A stretch of 64,000 nucleotides of DNA from Pseudomonas urmiensis (GTDB lineage Bacteria > Pseudomonadota > Gammaproteobacteria > Pseudomonadales > Pseudomonadaceae), in NCBI RefSeq assembly GCF_014268815.2, contig NZ_JABWRE020000001.1, forward strand, positions 2,113,001-2,177,000, read 5' to 3'. Positions 34,083 to 43,941 of this stretch are shown here, piece after piece; positions within the stretch are counted from its first letter, which is position 1, and each line of letters begins with the position of its first letter. A program made the translations under genes and the position numbers. The notes below the pieces were generated by a model, which ran no database searches, was not told the DNA's origin, and was given only the letters and a program-made list of their open reading frames with translations.

Positions 34083-35129
34083 TTATTGCTGGCTTTCGTC
34101 GACCGGGGTGCCGTCGTCGTATTGCGCCAGCCAGCTGACCATGGCATCGCGGTAGCGGGTAAAGCCCTTGTAATCCACCAACTCCTGGTCGAGGTCGCGG
34201 ATCACCCGGTGCATGCGCTTGGCCCATTGCGGGGCAAACTCGGCCAGTTGCGCGAGGCTGACCAGGTAGGTGCGCACCGGGAACAGCACGGCGTTGCTGC
34301 GCGGCAGGCGGTGCAGCGGCTGCAGTTCGACCCGCAGGTTGACCAGCTCGCCGGCGTTTTCTGGGGTGACGATGGTGCGATCAGGCGCCCAGTCCGGCAG
34401 GGTTTCGGCGGAGGTTTCCAGGCGCGGATTGACCGTGATCGACCAGTTGGTCCGGCGTACCGGGTGGCCTGGCCGCAGGCGCAGGAGGAACTTCAGCGCG
34501 CGCTGCAAGATGCCCATCTCGTGCAACTTGGGCACCGGGCCGTGGAACTCCATGAAGCTCATGCCCAGGTTGAAGCGCAGCGAGTAGTCGGCGCGCTGGG
34601 TGGCCATGCCGGCGCCCATCACCAAGGTGTCGTCACGTTCTTCGAGGAGGATGAACTCGCCCTGGGCCTGGCGGGTGATGTACTCCATCGGCTCCATCGG
34701 CAGGGTGCTGGCGTCGCCGAAGGTGAAGGTGTCGTCGATTTGCAGCGGGCGGTTGACCCAGTGCCACTGGCTGCCGTTCTTCTCCAGGCTGAAGTGCTCG
34801 GGGAAGTCCCGTGAATACGACTCCATCAACAGTTCGAGCAAGTCCCACTGGGCTTCCATCATGTGCGGCAGGGCGGCGTAGTGCACCCCTGGCTGGCTGT
34901 CGAGGGTCTGCGCGCGGTGATGGCATTCGGAGATGTAGTGCTCGTCGATGTCGAACTGCGCGCGCAGGGCGCCGTTGCCAAACGGTACATGCGGCTCGAC
35001 GTTCATCGAGTACATGTACTGGTCTTCCGGATAAGGGAAGGGCAAGCGCAGGATCGCTTCGCGGCTGTTGCTGTAGGTGTGGCCGGCGCCAACGTCGGCG
35101 TAGGTTTCGATAGGCTTGAATACGGTCAT
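34083..35129 (-). CDS. Haem-dependent oxidative N-demethylase (DUF3445)
   Basis: A 348-aa protein of the DUF3445 family, whose characterised Pseudomonas member is a haem enzyme with a PAS-like fold that removes a methyl group from dimethylamine as formaldehyde. The family pattern is visible in LRLPFPYPEDQYMYSMNVEP (about 27-46), LRFNLGMSFMEFHGPVP and the C-terminal LVSLAQLAEFAPQWAKRMHRV. I start at 35129 because earlier in-frame residues overlap the reductase reading frame. It lies 17 bp after the reductase gene. The actual substrate here is not shown by the sequence. Confidence 0.85.
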   Translation of the reverse strand: MTVFKPIETYADVGAGHTYSNSREAILRLPFPYPEDQYMYSMNVEPHVPFGNGALRAQFDIDEHYISECHHRAQTLDSQPGVHYAALPHMMEAQWDLLELLMESYSRDFPEHFSLEKNGSQWHWVNRPLQIDDTFTFGDASTLPMEPMEYITRQAQGEFILLEERDDTLVMGAGMATQRADYSLRFNLGMSFMEFHGPVPKLHEMGILQRALKFLLRLRPGHPVRRTNWSITVNPRLETSAETLPDWAPDRTIVTPENAGELVNLRVELQPLHRLPRSNAVLFPVRTYLVSLAQLAEFAPQWAKRMHRVIRDLDQELVDYKGFTRYRDAMVSWLAQYDDGTPVDESQQ

Positions 35130-35146
35130 GTTGTTGTTTTCCTGTC

Positions 35147-36115
35147 TCAGAGGTCTACGACCAGGCGGCTGCAATTGGCGCGGGATACGCAAGGCATGAA
35201 TTTGCGATTGCTCAGCTTGTCTTCATCGCTGAGCCAGTCGTCGCGATGGTCGAGCTCGCCATCGACATGCAGGACTTCGGTCTCGCAGTAGCCACAGGCG
35301 CCGCCGCGGCACAGGTAGGGCACCTTGTAGCCGGCCTGCTCGGCGGCTTCGAGCAGCGACTGCTCGGCCGGCACTTCGAGGGTGACGCCCTGGCGCGCCA
35401 GGGTGACGCTGAACGGCTGGCCGCTGGAGCCTTGCTCGACGAAACGCTCGTAGTGGATGTGGCTGTCGGTCCAGCCCAGGGCGTGGGCGCTGTCGAGGGT
35501 GTCGTCGATCATGCTGTCCGGGCCACAGACGTAGACATGACTGCCCAGCGGGCGAGCGGCGAGGATGGTGCGGATGTCCATGCGCGTGTCCTGGCCCTGC
35601 ACATACAAGTGCACTCGATCGCCATAGCGCGCTTGCAGTTCATGGCCCAGGGCGGTGTGCTGCGGGCCGCGCACGGCCAGATGCAGCTCGAAGGTCGACT
35701 GCTTGAGCTGCAGCTCCTCGAGTTGCGAATACACCGGTGTGATGCCCACGCCGCCAGCGATGAACAGGTGCTGACGAGCGTGCTTGGCCAGGGGGAACAG
35801 GTTGGCCGGCTGCAGGATCTGCAGCAGCGCGCCTTCGCTGACGTGCTCATGCAGGTAGCGTGAACCGCCACGACCGTCGCTGACCCGGCGTACGGCGATC
35901 TGGTAGGCGCTGGAGTCGTAGGGCGAGCTCATCAGCGAGTAGGCATTGCGGTGGGTCTTGTCGCCGTCTTCCATTACCACCACCACATGGCTGCCGCCGG
36001 AGAACGCTGGCAAGTGCTTGCCATCCGGGTCGACCAGGGTGAAGCGCTTGATCTCAGGGGTCAGTTGCTCGATGCGGGCAACCCGCACGCTGAGCGTGCC
36101 GTTATGGGTATTCAT
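35147..36115 (-). CDS. PDR/VanB-type ferredoxin reductase of the N-demethylase
   Basis: A 322-aa flavin- and NAD(P)H-dependent electron donor. It has an N-terminal flavin-binding barrel (HRNAYSLMSSPYD), a NAD-binding domain (HLFIAGGVGITPVYS) and a C-terminal plant-type 2Fe-2S domain (CRGGACGYCETEV plus a distal Cys in FMPCVSR). It overlaps the DmmA-like gene by four bases (ATGA) and precedes the haem subunit, as in dimethylamine monooxygenase clusters. Confidence 0.9.
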   Translation of the reverse strand: MNTHNGTLSVRVARIEQLTPEIKRFTLVDPDGKHLPAFSGGSHVVVVMEDGDKTHRNAYSLMSSPYDSSAYQIAVRRVSDGRGGSRYLHEHVSEGALLQILQPANLFPLAKHARQHLFIAGGVGITPVYSQLEELQLKQSTFELHLAVRGPQHTALGHELQARYGDRVHLYVQGQDTRMDIRTILAARPLGSHVYVCGPDSMIDDTLDSAHALGWTDSHIHYERFVEQGSSGQPFSVTLARQGVTLEVPAEQSLLEAAEQAGYKVPYLCRGGACGYCETEVLHVDGELDHRDDWLSDEDKLSNRKFMPCVSRANCSRLVVDL

Positions 36116-36717
36116 GTGTCGAGCTCCTCGGCTGCGGGAAGTTCGCCTGGGACTTCGCCATCGGCCTTGATGCCCTGGAAGGCGGCCAGGCGACGGGAAT
36201 AGTGGTCACGCACCACCAGGTCGAGCTGGCAGCCCGGGCAGCTGAAGACCCTTTGCGTTACGTTTTCGGTGTAGGTGTCGCAGTGCGCGCACCAGACTCG
36301 GCGGACCAAGGTGCCGCTGTGTTCGCGTAGCACTTCGTCGCGGTTCAGGTCGACGGCGTTGGCCGCTTGCATGGCGGTGCCGATGAAGCTTTCCGAGCCG
36401 CTGAGATACAGCCTAGTGCCCATGCACGCCACGCCGAGCTGCGCACGCAGGGCGTCGAGCAGCGCCTGGTTGCTGGGGAACGCTTGCAGGTCGGCAACCT
36501 GCGCCGCTTGCAGGGCCTGCAAGTGGTCGTGGCCAGAGAATGACTCGCTGGAATAGAGCACGGTGCTGTGCTGGCGTTGGCCGGGGGTCATGTCTGCGAT
36601 CAAGCGCAGCATGGCCGCACCGCCGCTACCCTGGCCCGCGATCAAATGGCGCAGGCCACCTGTCATGGGTTGCAGCCGGTCGTAGACCGGACGGCTCTTG
36701 ATGCCGGTAATAAGCAT
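36112..36717 (-). CDS. Dimethylamine monooxygenase subunit DmmA-like
   Basis: A 201-aa protein with an N-terminal nucleotide-fold-like region (LRHLIAGQGSGGAAMLRLI) and a C-terminal zinc-ribbon or rubredoxin-like domain with Cys143, Cys146, Cys160 and Cys163 (CAHC, CPGC). This matches the DmmA family that accompanies the haem N-demethylase and its reductase. It starts the three-gene set. The role of the subunit, perhaps electron relay, is inferred from the family. Confidence 0.8.
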   Translation of the reverse strand: MLITGIKSRPVYDRLQPMTGGLRHLIAGQGSGGAAMLRLIADMTPGQRQHSTVLYSSESFSGHDHLQALQAAQVADLQAFPSNQALLDALRAQLGVACMGTRLYLSGSESFIGTAMQAANAVDLNRDEVLREHSGTLVRRVWCAHCDTYTENVTQRVFSCPGCQLDLVVRDHYSRRLAAFQGIKADGEVPGELPAAEELDT

Positions 36718-36943
36718 GGTGACACACCTCGTAAGCCGTTACCCCGGTTGTGCCGGGAAGTAACAAAGACGGCTGGTTTCAGGCTCGAGCAGGGTGCATA
36801 GCAGAACCCATGCCATATTGCCTATGGTTTTATATGTTTTATGTCGAGGACGCGTTTGTAGCGTTTTCCATCAGGATTGTTTGGGTAATGCTGCTGCTCG
36901 GTAGTGCGCGCCGCCCCGATCAGGTGCGCCGCGCATACCGGGG

Positions 36944-38368
36944 TCAGTGCTTGAACATGACGTGGCGCACGCAGGTGTAGTCTTCCAGGCCGTACATGGA
37001 CATGTCCTTGCCGTAGCCGGACTGCTTCATGCCGCCATGGGGCATTTCGCTGACCAGCATGAAGTGCGTATTGACCCAGGTGCAGCCGTATTGCAGGCGC
37101 GCAGCGAGGCGGTTGGCGCGGCCAACGTCGCGGGTCCAGACCGAGGAGGCCAGGCCGTAGTCGGAGTCATTGGCATAGGCCAGGGCCTGGGCTTCATCAG
37201 TGAACGGGGTGATGCTCAGCACTGGCCCGAACACCTCGCGCTGTACGATCTCATCGTCCTGGCGGGCATCGGCCAGCACGGTCGGCTCGAAGAAGAAACC
37301 CGGCCCAGGGCCGCGCTTGCCGCCGGTGATCACACGGATGTGCGGCTGCGCCTTGGCGCGTTCGACAAAGCCTTCGACGCGTTCCAGGTGTTCACGGGTG
37401 ATCAGCGGCCCCAATTCGGTCTCAGGATCGTCCTGCAGGCCCATGCGCAGGCTGCCAACCGCCTCGCCAAGCTTGCTGACGAACTGCTCGTAGACGCCTT
37501 GCTGCACATACAGGCGGCAGGCGGCGGTGCAGTCTTGGCCGGCGTTGTAGAAGCCAAAGGCGCGAATACCCTCGACGGCGGCGTCGATGTCGGCATCGTC
37601 GAAGATCAGGACCGGTGCCTTGCCGCCCAGTTCCATGTGCGTGCGTTTGACGCTGCTGGCAGTGCTGGAGATGATCCGCGAGCCGGTGGCCACCGAACCG
37701 GTCAGCGATACCAGGCGCACCTTGGGGTGGTTGACCAGTGGCTCACCAACGTTGGCGCCGCGACCAAAGAGGACATTGACGACGCCAGCGGGGAACAGCT
37801 CGGCCATGATCGCGGCCAGGGCCAGGGCGGTCAGCGGGGTCTGCTCGGATGGTTTGAGGACCACGCAATTGCCAGCCGCCAGGGCAGGGGCGAGCTTCCA
37901 GGCGACCATCATCAGTGGGTAGTTCCACGGTGCGATCGAGGCGACCACGCCGAGCGGGTCGCGGCGGATCATCGAGGTGTGCCCCGGCAGGTACTCGCCA
38001 CCTGCAGAGCCCGACAGACAGCGGCTGGCCCCAGCGAAGAAGCGGAATACGTCGGCAATCGCCGGAATCTCGTCATTGAGCGCAGCCTGATAGGGCTTGC
38101 CGCAATTCTGCGACTCCAGACGGGCCAGGTGCTCAGCTTCAGCTTCGATGCGATCGGCGAGTTTGAGCAGCAGCTGCGCGCGTTCCTTGGGCGGGGTCTG
38201 CGACCAACTGTCGAAGGCCTGGTCGGCAGCTTGCACGGCGGCATCGACCTGGGCCGTGCAGGCTTCTGGGATGTGCACCAGCACTTCGCCCAGGGACGGG
38301 TTGTATACGGCGTAGGGCTCGCCTTGGCCCTCGACCAACTGGCCGTTGATCAGGAGTTTGGTTTGCAT
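36944..38368 (-). CDS. patD: Gamma-aminobutyraldehyde dehydrogenase-type ALDH
   Basis: NAD-dependent aldehyde dehydrogenase of 474 aa. It aligns closely with E. coli PatD (YdcW) over its whole length, including [28 protein letters not shown] with the active-site Glu, [11 protein letters not shown] with the catalytic Cys, and the C-terminal [16 protein letters not shown]. PatD oxidises 4-aminobutyraldehyde from putrescine to GABA. It lies 226 bp upstream of the N-demethylase genes on the same strand and divergent from a GntR gene. In this context it may act on a methylated aminoaldehyde (inference). Confidence 0.88.
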   Translation of the reverse strand: MQTKLLINGQLVEGQGEPYAVYNPSLGEVLVHIPEACTAQVDAAVQAADQAFDSWSQTPPKERAQLLLKLADRIEAEAEHLARLESQNCGKPYQAALNDEIPAIADVFRFFAGASRCLSGSAGGEYLPGHTSMIRRDPLGVVASIAPWNYPLMMVAWKLAPALAAGNCVVLKPSEQTPLTALALAAIMAELFPAGVVNVLFGRGANVGEPLVNHPKVRLVSLTGSVATGSRIISSTASSVKRTHMELGGKAPVLIFDDADIDAAVEGIRAFGFYNAGQDCTAACRLYVQQGVYEQFVSKLGEAVGSLRMGLQDDPETELGPLITREHLERVEGFVERAKAQPHIRVITGGKRGPGPGFFFEPTVLADARQDDEIVQREVFGPVLSITPFTDEAQALAYANDSDYGLASSVWTRDVGRANRLAARLQYGCTWVNTHFMLVSEMPHGGMKQSGYGKDMSMYGLEDYTCVRHVMFKH

Positions 38369-38630
38369 GGCGTATTCCTTGGTCGGTCTTATTGGTGGAA
38401 GTCGCTTGACGCAGGTCGCGCAGAACCCTGTTGCGGCCCGCTGAATCTCTAAACCTATGAAACCATATCTTAATGTTTGAAGTTTGCCAATATCTTCGAA
38501 AAGCTCCTTTTGCCCGGTAGAATGAGAAATTCATTGGTATCGGACGGGCGGCCGTTCGCTATAAGATGCGAAACTGAACCTTTTCGCCGAGGCCCCCGCC
38601 ACGCCTTGCAATGCTTGTTAGGGAGAGGCA

Positions 38631-39383
38631 ATGACTGCCCTGAATACTGCTCGAAATACCGCGTTCATACGGCTGCGCCAGGAAGGGCGTACCGATGAGG
38701 TGGCGCGGCGGCTGGTCGAAGCCATCGAGCTCGGACTGTTCGCCGAGGGTCAGCAACTGCCCAGCGAGTCGGAGCTGGCCCTGCAGCTGGGGGTTGCCAC
38801 AGTGACCCTGCGCGAGGCTTTGGTGGTGCTGCGTCAGCGCGGCCTGATCGAGACCCGCCGGGGTCGCAATGGCGGCAGTTTCGTCTGCACCCCGGTCGAG
38901 TTGCCCGAGGCGTTGCTGATGCAGCGCCTGCGCGAGATGAGTGGCCCCGATCTGCGCGACCTGGGCGATGAGCAAACTGCTATTTCGGGCACTGCGGCGC
39001 GCCTGGCAGCCAAGCGCAGTTCACCCGAGCAGCAAGCGCGCATCGCCCAGCATATCGAAACCCTCAGGCAGGCGGGCTCGCGCCTGGCCCGCCACCGCGC
39101 CGACGCGCGCTTTCATATCGAAGTGGCGGCTGCTGCGCAGTCGTTGCGTTTGACCCACGCCGAGATGCGCTTGCAATCGGAAGTCGGGGAGTTGCTGTGG
39201 ATGGAAGCCGCTGGTGGCGGCGATGTGAGCGTGGTCGAACACGAGCACCAGGCGATTCTGCAGGCGTTGGTCGCAGGTGACGCGGTGTTGGCTGGAGCGT
39301 TGGCCGAGGCCCATGTCAGCCGCGGTATCAAGCGCTTGATCAGCTTGCGCCTGGAGCTGCTGGCCCAGGCCGAGGAGCACTGA
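38631..39383 (+). CDS. GntR-family regulator, FadR/FCD type
   Basis: A 250-aa repressor-type protein with an N-terminal winged helix (about 22-85; LPSESELALQLGVATVTLRE) and a C-terminal all-helical FCD domain with likely metal-binding acids and histidines (DARFHIEVAAAA, EHEHQAILQAL). The start at 38631 follows GGGAGAGG. It is divergent from the patD-like gene and co-directional with the soluble Cache protein 63 bp later. It probably controls the aminoaldehyde/N-demethylase genes. Confidence 0.88.
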   Translation: MTALNTARNTAFIRLRQEGRTDEVARRLVEAIELGLFAEGQQLPSESELALQLGVATVTLREALVVLRQRGLIETRRGRNGGSFVCTPVELPEALLMQRLREMSGPDLRDLGDEQTAISGTAARLAAKRSSPEQQARIAQHIETLRQAGSRLARHRADARFHIEVAAAAQSLRLTHAEMRLQSEVGELLWMEAAGGGDVSVVEHEHQAILQALVAGDAVLAGALAEAHVSRGIKRLISLRLELLAQAEEH

Positions 39384-39446
39384 CGCCCCTTACCGCTGTG
39401 CCATCGCCCTATAACAAGAAAGCCGAAACCTGCGTGAGGTAATGCC

Positions 39447-40196
39447 ATGTTTGCCCTGAGCGATAACGACCCCTTGTCGGCCTGTGCCGAGCAGCTCGAC
39501 ACCACCCTGGGGACCATCTTCAGCCAGGTGCGCCTGTTGGTCGAAGAAACCCGAGCGCTGTGGCAACGGGTCCTGGCCGAAGGGCGCCAGCCGCTCGCCA
39601 AAGACCTGGCCACCTTGCGTCCAGCCATCGACCAGCAATTGCTGGCCACCGGCGCCTTTGGCTGTGGCGGCGGGGTGATTGTCGAGCCCAATTGCCTGGC
39701 CGACCGCGAGATGCACCTGGAATGGTGGTACTTGGCTGATGGCGGCAAAACCCTGCCACTGCGGCCGAACTTCGACCGTCGCCGGGAGAACTTCTACGAC
39801 TACACCGCAATGCCCTGGTACCGCCGCCCGCGCGATACCGGCAAAAGCGTGGTGGAAGGTCCGTACGTGGATCTGTACGGTACCAACATGTATGTGCTGA
39901 CCTTCACCATGCCGATCGTGGTAGAGGGGCGCTTCATTGGCGTTGCCGGGCTGGATTTGTCGTTGCACAACCTTGAGCGCTTGCTGGTACGCAGCCTGAT
40001 GCGCCTGGACCACGAAGCGGTGCTGATTTCCGCCGATGGCCGGGTGATCGCCTCCAATACCGCCAACTGGATGGTCGGTGATTTGGCTCAGGCCTTGTTG
40101 AACACGGTACCGCAGAATGGCGTGCGGTTGGCGTTGGCTGAGTCGCAAGCGGGCTGGTCGCTGGTACGCTTGCCGGCGCTGCGCAAAGCGCCTTGA
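39447..40196 (+). CDS. Stand-alone double Cache (PDC-like) sensor protein
   Basis: A 249-aa protein that appears to consist only of a dCache ligand-binding domain. It has the MPWYRRPRDTGKSVVEGPYVD block and GRFIGVAGLDLSLHNLERL, typical of membrane-distal sensor modules that bind amines and amino acids. No signal peptide, transmembrane segment or output domain is visible, so it is probably cytoplasmic and acts with another protein. The gene follows the GntR gene, probably in one transcript. Confidence 0.8.
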   Translation: MFALSDNDPLSACAEQLDTTLGTIFSQVRLLVEETRALWQRVLAEGRQPLAKDLATLRPAIDQQLLATGAFGCGGGVIVEPNCLADREMHLEWWYLADGGKTLPLRPNFDRRRENFYDYTAMPWYRRPRDTGKSVVEGPYVDLYGTNMYVLTFTMPIVVEGRFIGVAGLDLSLHNLERLLVRSLMRLDHEAVLISADGRVIASNTANWMVGDLAQALLNTVPQNGVRLALAESQAGWSLVRLPALRKAP

Positions 40197-40210
40197 CCTG
40201 CGCCAAGCAC

Positions 40211-41263
40211 TCAGCCGTTGTTGCGCTGCTCCAGGCGCTGGGCAAACTGGCCAATCACCTGCACCACTTGCTGGGCGCCTTGATGGATGTCGCCAATCAC
40301 CGCGCCTGCCTGGTTCGCCAAGGCAACGCCTTGCTCGGTTTTCAGGGTGCTGGAGTGCATGCTGGCAACCGCCTGTTGCGCCAGTTGGCGGTTTTTCCCG
40401 ACCACCTCACTGATTGCCACGGTTGCCTTGCTGGTACGTTGGGCAAGATTACGCACTTCGTCAGCGACCACGGCAAAACCCCGCCCTTGCTCGCCCGCAC
40501 GGGCGGCTTCGATGGCGGCGTTGAGGGCCAGCAGGTTGGTCTGCTCGGCGATGCTGCCAATCGCATCGACAATGCTGCCGATCTGTTCGGATTGCGCGCT
40601 CAGGGCGCTGACCCCGCTGGCCATCTGCTCAAGCTCGTCGGCAATGCTCTGCACCACGGTCACGGTCTGTTGGACCACCGCAGCACCGCGCTGGGTATGT
40701 TCATCGGTCGCTCGGGAGGTCTCGAACGCCAGCAGCGCCGCGTGTGATTCGGCCTGGCGCTGCTCGACATCGGGGGTCACGTTGGTGGCGAACTTGACCA
40801 CCCCATAGAGTTTGCCTTGGTCGTCGTAGAGCGGGTTGTAGCTGGCCTGTAACCAGATGCTGACGCCGCGGCTGTCGACACGCTGGAACAGCCCTGTTTT
40901 GTATACGCCGCGGTTGAGCTCAGACCAGAACGCTTGATAGCCGGCACTGTGGGTTTCACTGGGCAAGCAGAACATCTGATGATACTTGCCGCGCACCTGG
41001 TCCAGGCGATAGCCCATCACCTTGAGGAAATTTGCGTTGGCGTTGATCACCACGCCATCCAGGTCAAACTCGATCACCGCCATCGAGCGATCGATTGCAG
41101 TGCTGTAGCTGGATTGCTTGTGCGCCCGCAGCTTATAGCCGTCGATCTCCCGTTCAAGGCTCGCCAGCGATTCCCGCAGGGCGGCCAACTCACCTTCCAG
41201 CGCGGTCTGCTGTGCCTGAGACTTTTGCAAAAGCTGCTGGTGGATGCGGGTGCGCATGAACAT
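40211..41263 (-). CDS. Soluble PAS-containing methyl-accepting chemotaxis protein
   Basis: A 350-aa cytoplasmic chemoreceptor. A coiled start (about 8-40) is followed by one PAS domain (about 60-165; [19 protein letters not shown] and [20 protein letters not shown]) and a short signalling domain with the conserved tip [18 protein letters not shown]. There is no transmembrane segment or HAMP domain, as in Aer-2- and BdlA-like soluble receptors, so it probably senses redox, light or an internal metabolite. Convergent with the Cache gene, 14 bp away. Confidence 0.9.
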   Translation of the reverse strand: MFMRTRIHQQLLQKSQAQQTALEGELAALRESLASLEREIDGYKLRAHKQSSYSTAIDRSMAVIEFDLDGVVINANANFLKVMGYRLDQVRGKYHQMFCLPSETHSAGYQAFWSELNRGVYKTGLFQRVDSRGVSIWLQASYNPLYDDQGKLYGVVKFATNVTPDVEQRQAESHAALLAFETSRATDEHTQRGAAVVQQTVTVVQSIADELEQMASGVSALSAQSEQIGSIVDAIGSIAEQTNLLALNAAIEAARAGEQGRGFAVVADEVRNLAQRTSKATVAISEVVGKNRQLAQQAVASMHSSTLKTEQGVALANQAGAVIGDIHQGAQQVVQVIGQFAQRLEQRNNG

Positions 41264-41402
41264 CTAGGAGGCTCCGAGGGAGGATGCTGCGCGTCGGTAA
41301 TCATAAAGGGGAGGGCAGCAGGTGGCGCTATTAAGCCATCACCCGCCGAATAATTGTACAAAAATATATTCTTGTACAACTCTACGCGCTACTGCCATTC
41401 GA

Positions 41403-41654
41403 TCAACCACTGATTGGGGGACGTGCCTGTACGGTCTCGGCAACCGTTTCAGCGCGGCCGGCGCGTAGGATCGACGCTCTGCGCTGCTCATATTGTTCCA
41501 GCGTCAGGCCTTGACGGGCCAGGGCTTCAAGCTGCAACTGGCGGGTTTCTTCGGCGCTGTAGGGGCGCAGTTCGGGATGATTGGCACAGCCGCTTAGCAC
41601 ACTAAGGCCAATGGCGATCAAGGTAGCGAAGAGCAGGCGGGCTGTGATGGTCAT
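41403..41654 (-). CDS. Small hypothetical lipoprotein
   Basis: An 83-aa protein with a clear lipoprotein signal: a hydrophobic core ending in LSVLSGC (lipobox LSGC, Cys at about 23). The mature part is charged and Gln/Arg-rich, with an EQYEQRR stretch likely to be helical. AAGGAG lies 9 bases before the ATG. Function unknown. Two chemoreceptor genes flank it on either side but on different strands. Confidence 0.7.
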   Translation of the reverse strand: MTITARLLFATLIAIGLSVLSGCANHPELRPYSAEETRQLQLEALARQGLTLEQYEQRRASILRAGRAETVAETVQARPPISG

Positions 41655-41927
41655 TGAAGGTGGCTCCTTGTTTTGCGCGGGATTGGTGAGTGGCGAGTCA
41701 ATGACGCAAGGTTAAGGAGGGGGTGTATTTAGTTGAAATTGCTTTGGTCGATAGTGGGTATTGGTTTTGCCTAAGGGTAGATTCGGCGCCGCTTGCGCGG
41801 CGCCACGCTAGCGGGAGGCAGAAGCCGTTCGATTATCGAGCACACATCGCCTGTTAGCGCTAAACCTTCCGCGATCAATTCCGAACGTAATGGGTAGTAC
41901 ATTTTGCTGCCACTCGGATGCGTCGCC

Positions 41928-43550
41928 ATGTCACTACGCCACTTCAACATCGCCACTCGCTCTTACTTGAGCTTCAGCCTGATCGCCGCCCTGGTGGTGG
42001 TGCTCGGGCTGTTTTCCATCGACAAGATCTCCAGCATGCGCGAAGCGGTGGTGTACACCGAGCAGGTGACCAACGTCGGCACTCGCTACCTGGGCGAGGT
42101 GCGCAGCCACATGCTCGGCCTGCGGGTCATCACCCTGCGTATGGCCATCGCCCGCGATCCTGCCCAGCTGGCGCCAACCGTGGCGCGCCTGGAAGTGCTC
42201 AAGGGGCTGCTCGACAAAGGCGTCCAAGGTTACGGCGCAGTGTTGCCGGCAGCGGGCAAACCGGCATTTGCCGAAATGCAGCAACTGATCGACCAGTACC
42301 GGGTGCTGCTCGACCAGTACAAGGACTTGTCCGATGGCAACCAGTTGGCGTCGATGCAGACCATGCTCAGCGGCGCCATGCAGGACATCTCCAACCGCAT
42401 CGGTGAGCTGTACGACAGCCTGGTCAGGTTCAGCAGCGAAGCCGCCGAGCAGCACACCGCTCAGGCCCGCGCCGATTACCAGCGGGCGCTGTACCTGACC
42501 TTCAGCGTCATTGGCTTGGTGCTGGTGCTGACCATTGCCCTGGCCTGGCTGCTGACCCGCAGTATCGTCAGCCCACTGCGCGAAGCCATCCGCGTCGCGC
42601 AGAATATCGCCGATGGTGATCTCTCACATGCCGTACAGGCCACTGGCCGTGACGAGGCGACCCAGCTGATGCATGCCCTGGCGGCGATGCAGGCTAGTCT
42701 CAAGGATGCCCTGTGGCTGATCGGCGATTCCTCGCATCAGCTGGCGGCAGCCAGTGAACAGATGTCGGCGATTACCCAGCAGACCTCCGGCGACCTCAAT
42801 CGACAGAGCGACGAGATCCAGCAAGCCGCCACCGCTGTGACCGAAATGAGCGTTGCGGTGGAAGAAGTGGCGCGCAACACGGTGAGCACCTCTGAGATCT
42901 CCCGCCAGTCGGAGGACGCTGCACGGCGCGGGCGTGAGCGGGTGGGCGAGGCAATCAATTCGATCAGCAAGATGAGCCACAATGTGCATGAGGCATCGCG
43001 GCAGATCGAGGCCCTGGCATTGTTATCGCAGCAGGTAGGCAAGGTGCTCGATGTGATTGGCGCGATTGCCGGGCAGACCAACCTGCTGGCGCTCAATGCG
43101 GCAATCGAGGCGGCGCGGGCGGGTGAAGCCGGACGGGGCTTTGCCGTAGTGGCCGATGAGGTCAGGGCGCTGGCGGCACGGACCCAGAGCTCGACGTTGG
43201 AGATCGAGGAGATGGTCAATGCCATTCGCGAGGGCACGGCGCGGGTCGTCGAGTCGATGCACAGCAACAGCCAGCAGGTCGGTCATACCCTGCAGGTGGC
43301 TGAGCTTGCCGGGCAAGCGCTGGATGAAATCACCAACGGCGCAACCACCATCCATGAGCGCAACCTGGTGGTGGCCAGCGCCACTGAAGAGCAGGCTCAA
43401 GTTGCCCGCGAGGTGGACCGCAACCTGCTCAACATCCGCGATCTGGCGGTGCAGACCTCCGAGGGCGCGGATCAGATCAGTGCGGCAAGCCAGGAATTGG
43501 CCAGCCTGTCGATTGGCTTGAGCGGCATGATGAAGCGGTTCCGCCTCTGA
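41928..43550 (+). CDS. Transmembrane methyl-accepting chemotaxis protein (4HB type)
   Basis: A 540-aa chemoreceptor. TM1 (about 12-34) is followed by a periplasmic four-helix-bundle-type domain (about 35-185), TM2 (about 190-212), HAMP and a long cytoplasmic signalling domain with tip [20 protein letters not shown]. The periplasmic domain has a high Met/Gln and helical content, as in ligand-binding 4HB_MCP proteins. The ATG at 41928 is chosen over one 8 codons upstream by spacing of TM1. The ligand is unknown. Confidence 0.92.
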   Translation: MSLRHFNIATRSYLSFSLIAALVVVLGLFSIDKISSMREAVVYTEQVTNVGTRYLGEVRSHMLGLRVITLRMAIARDPAQLAPTVARLEVLKGLLDKGVQGYGAVLPAAGKPAFAEMQQLIDQYRVLLDQYKDLSDGNQLASMQTMLSGAMQDISNRIGELYDSLVRFSSEAAEQHTAQARADYQRALYLTFSVIGLVLVLTIALAWLLTRSIVSPLREAIRVAQNIADGDLSHAVQATGRDEATQLMHALAAMQASLKDALWLIGDSSHQLAAASEQMSAITQQTSGDLNRQSDEIQQAATAVTEMSVAVEEVARNTVSTSEISRQSEDAARRGRERVGEAINSISKMSHNVHEASRQIEALALLSQQVGKVLDVIGAIAGQTNLLALNAAIEAARAGEAGRGFAVVADEVRALAARTQSSTLEIEEMVNAIREGTARVVESMHSNSQQVGHTLQVAELAGQALDEITNGATTIHERNLVVASATEEQAQVAREVDRNLLNIRDLAVQTSEGADQISAASQELASLSIGLSGMMKRFRL

Positions 43551-43570
43551 GCTGCGCTCAAGCGTGGCGA

Positions 43571-43741
43571 CTAGGCAAGAAACTCAGACTCCGCAGGGCA
43601 AGCGGCCTGCTTGTCCTGCTGGATACTGGTGTACACCGCGAGACTGCACACCCCGACCAGCCCCACACTGGCTAGCAGGATATCGCCCAGCAGCATACCG
43701 ACCAGCAGCAGCAATACGGTGATGCGAAAGAGGGTGGTCAT
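43571..43741 (-). CDS. Small two-span membrane protein
   Basis: A 56-aa peptide with two predicted membrane segments (about 5-18 and 20-38; ITVLLLLVGMLLGDILL) and a charged tail. GGAGG lies 6 bases before the ATG, supporting translation. A longer in-frame upstream extension has no such signal and a composition unlike a protein. Its stop faces the chemoreceptor stop 20 bp away. Function unknown. Confidence 0.6.
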   Translation of the reverse strand: MTTLFRITVLLLLVGMLLGDILLASVGLVGVCSLAVYTSIQQDKQAACPAESEFLA

Positions 43742-43880
43742 GACTGCCTCCGATGCAGATGCGATGGTCTCCAGAGCCTCACCATAACGTCCTGCCCGCC
43801 AGAGTGCAGCCCGCTTGAGCGGAGCTGGCACACCTTCCCTCTGATTTGGCAGATCGAGCGTCGCTGGCGCTGCCTCAGGG

Positions 43881-43913
43881 TGTGTAGGAGCGGGCTTACC
43901 CCACGATGAGGCC
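43881..43913 (-). repeat. Single REP unit
   Basis: TGTGTAGGAGCGGGCTTACC is a slightly decayed inverted REP core between the small membrane gene and the permease gene. Confidence 0.6.
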
Positions 43914-43941
43914 AGACCCGCCACCCCCAACGCCGTAGCAA

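Noticed and set aside
36947..38452. Long open frame (501 codons) antisense to the aldehyde dehydrogenase gene
   Set aside because: It mirrors a well-conserved ALDH in GC-rich DNA and lacks a ribosome-binding site and any family resemblance; such shadows are expected at this G+C.
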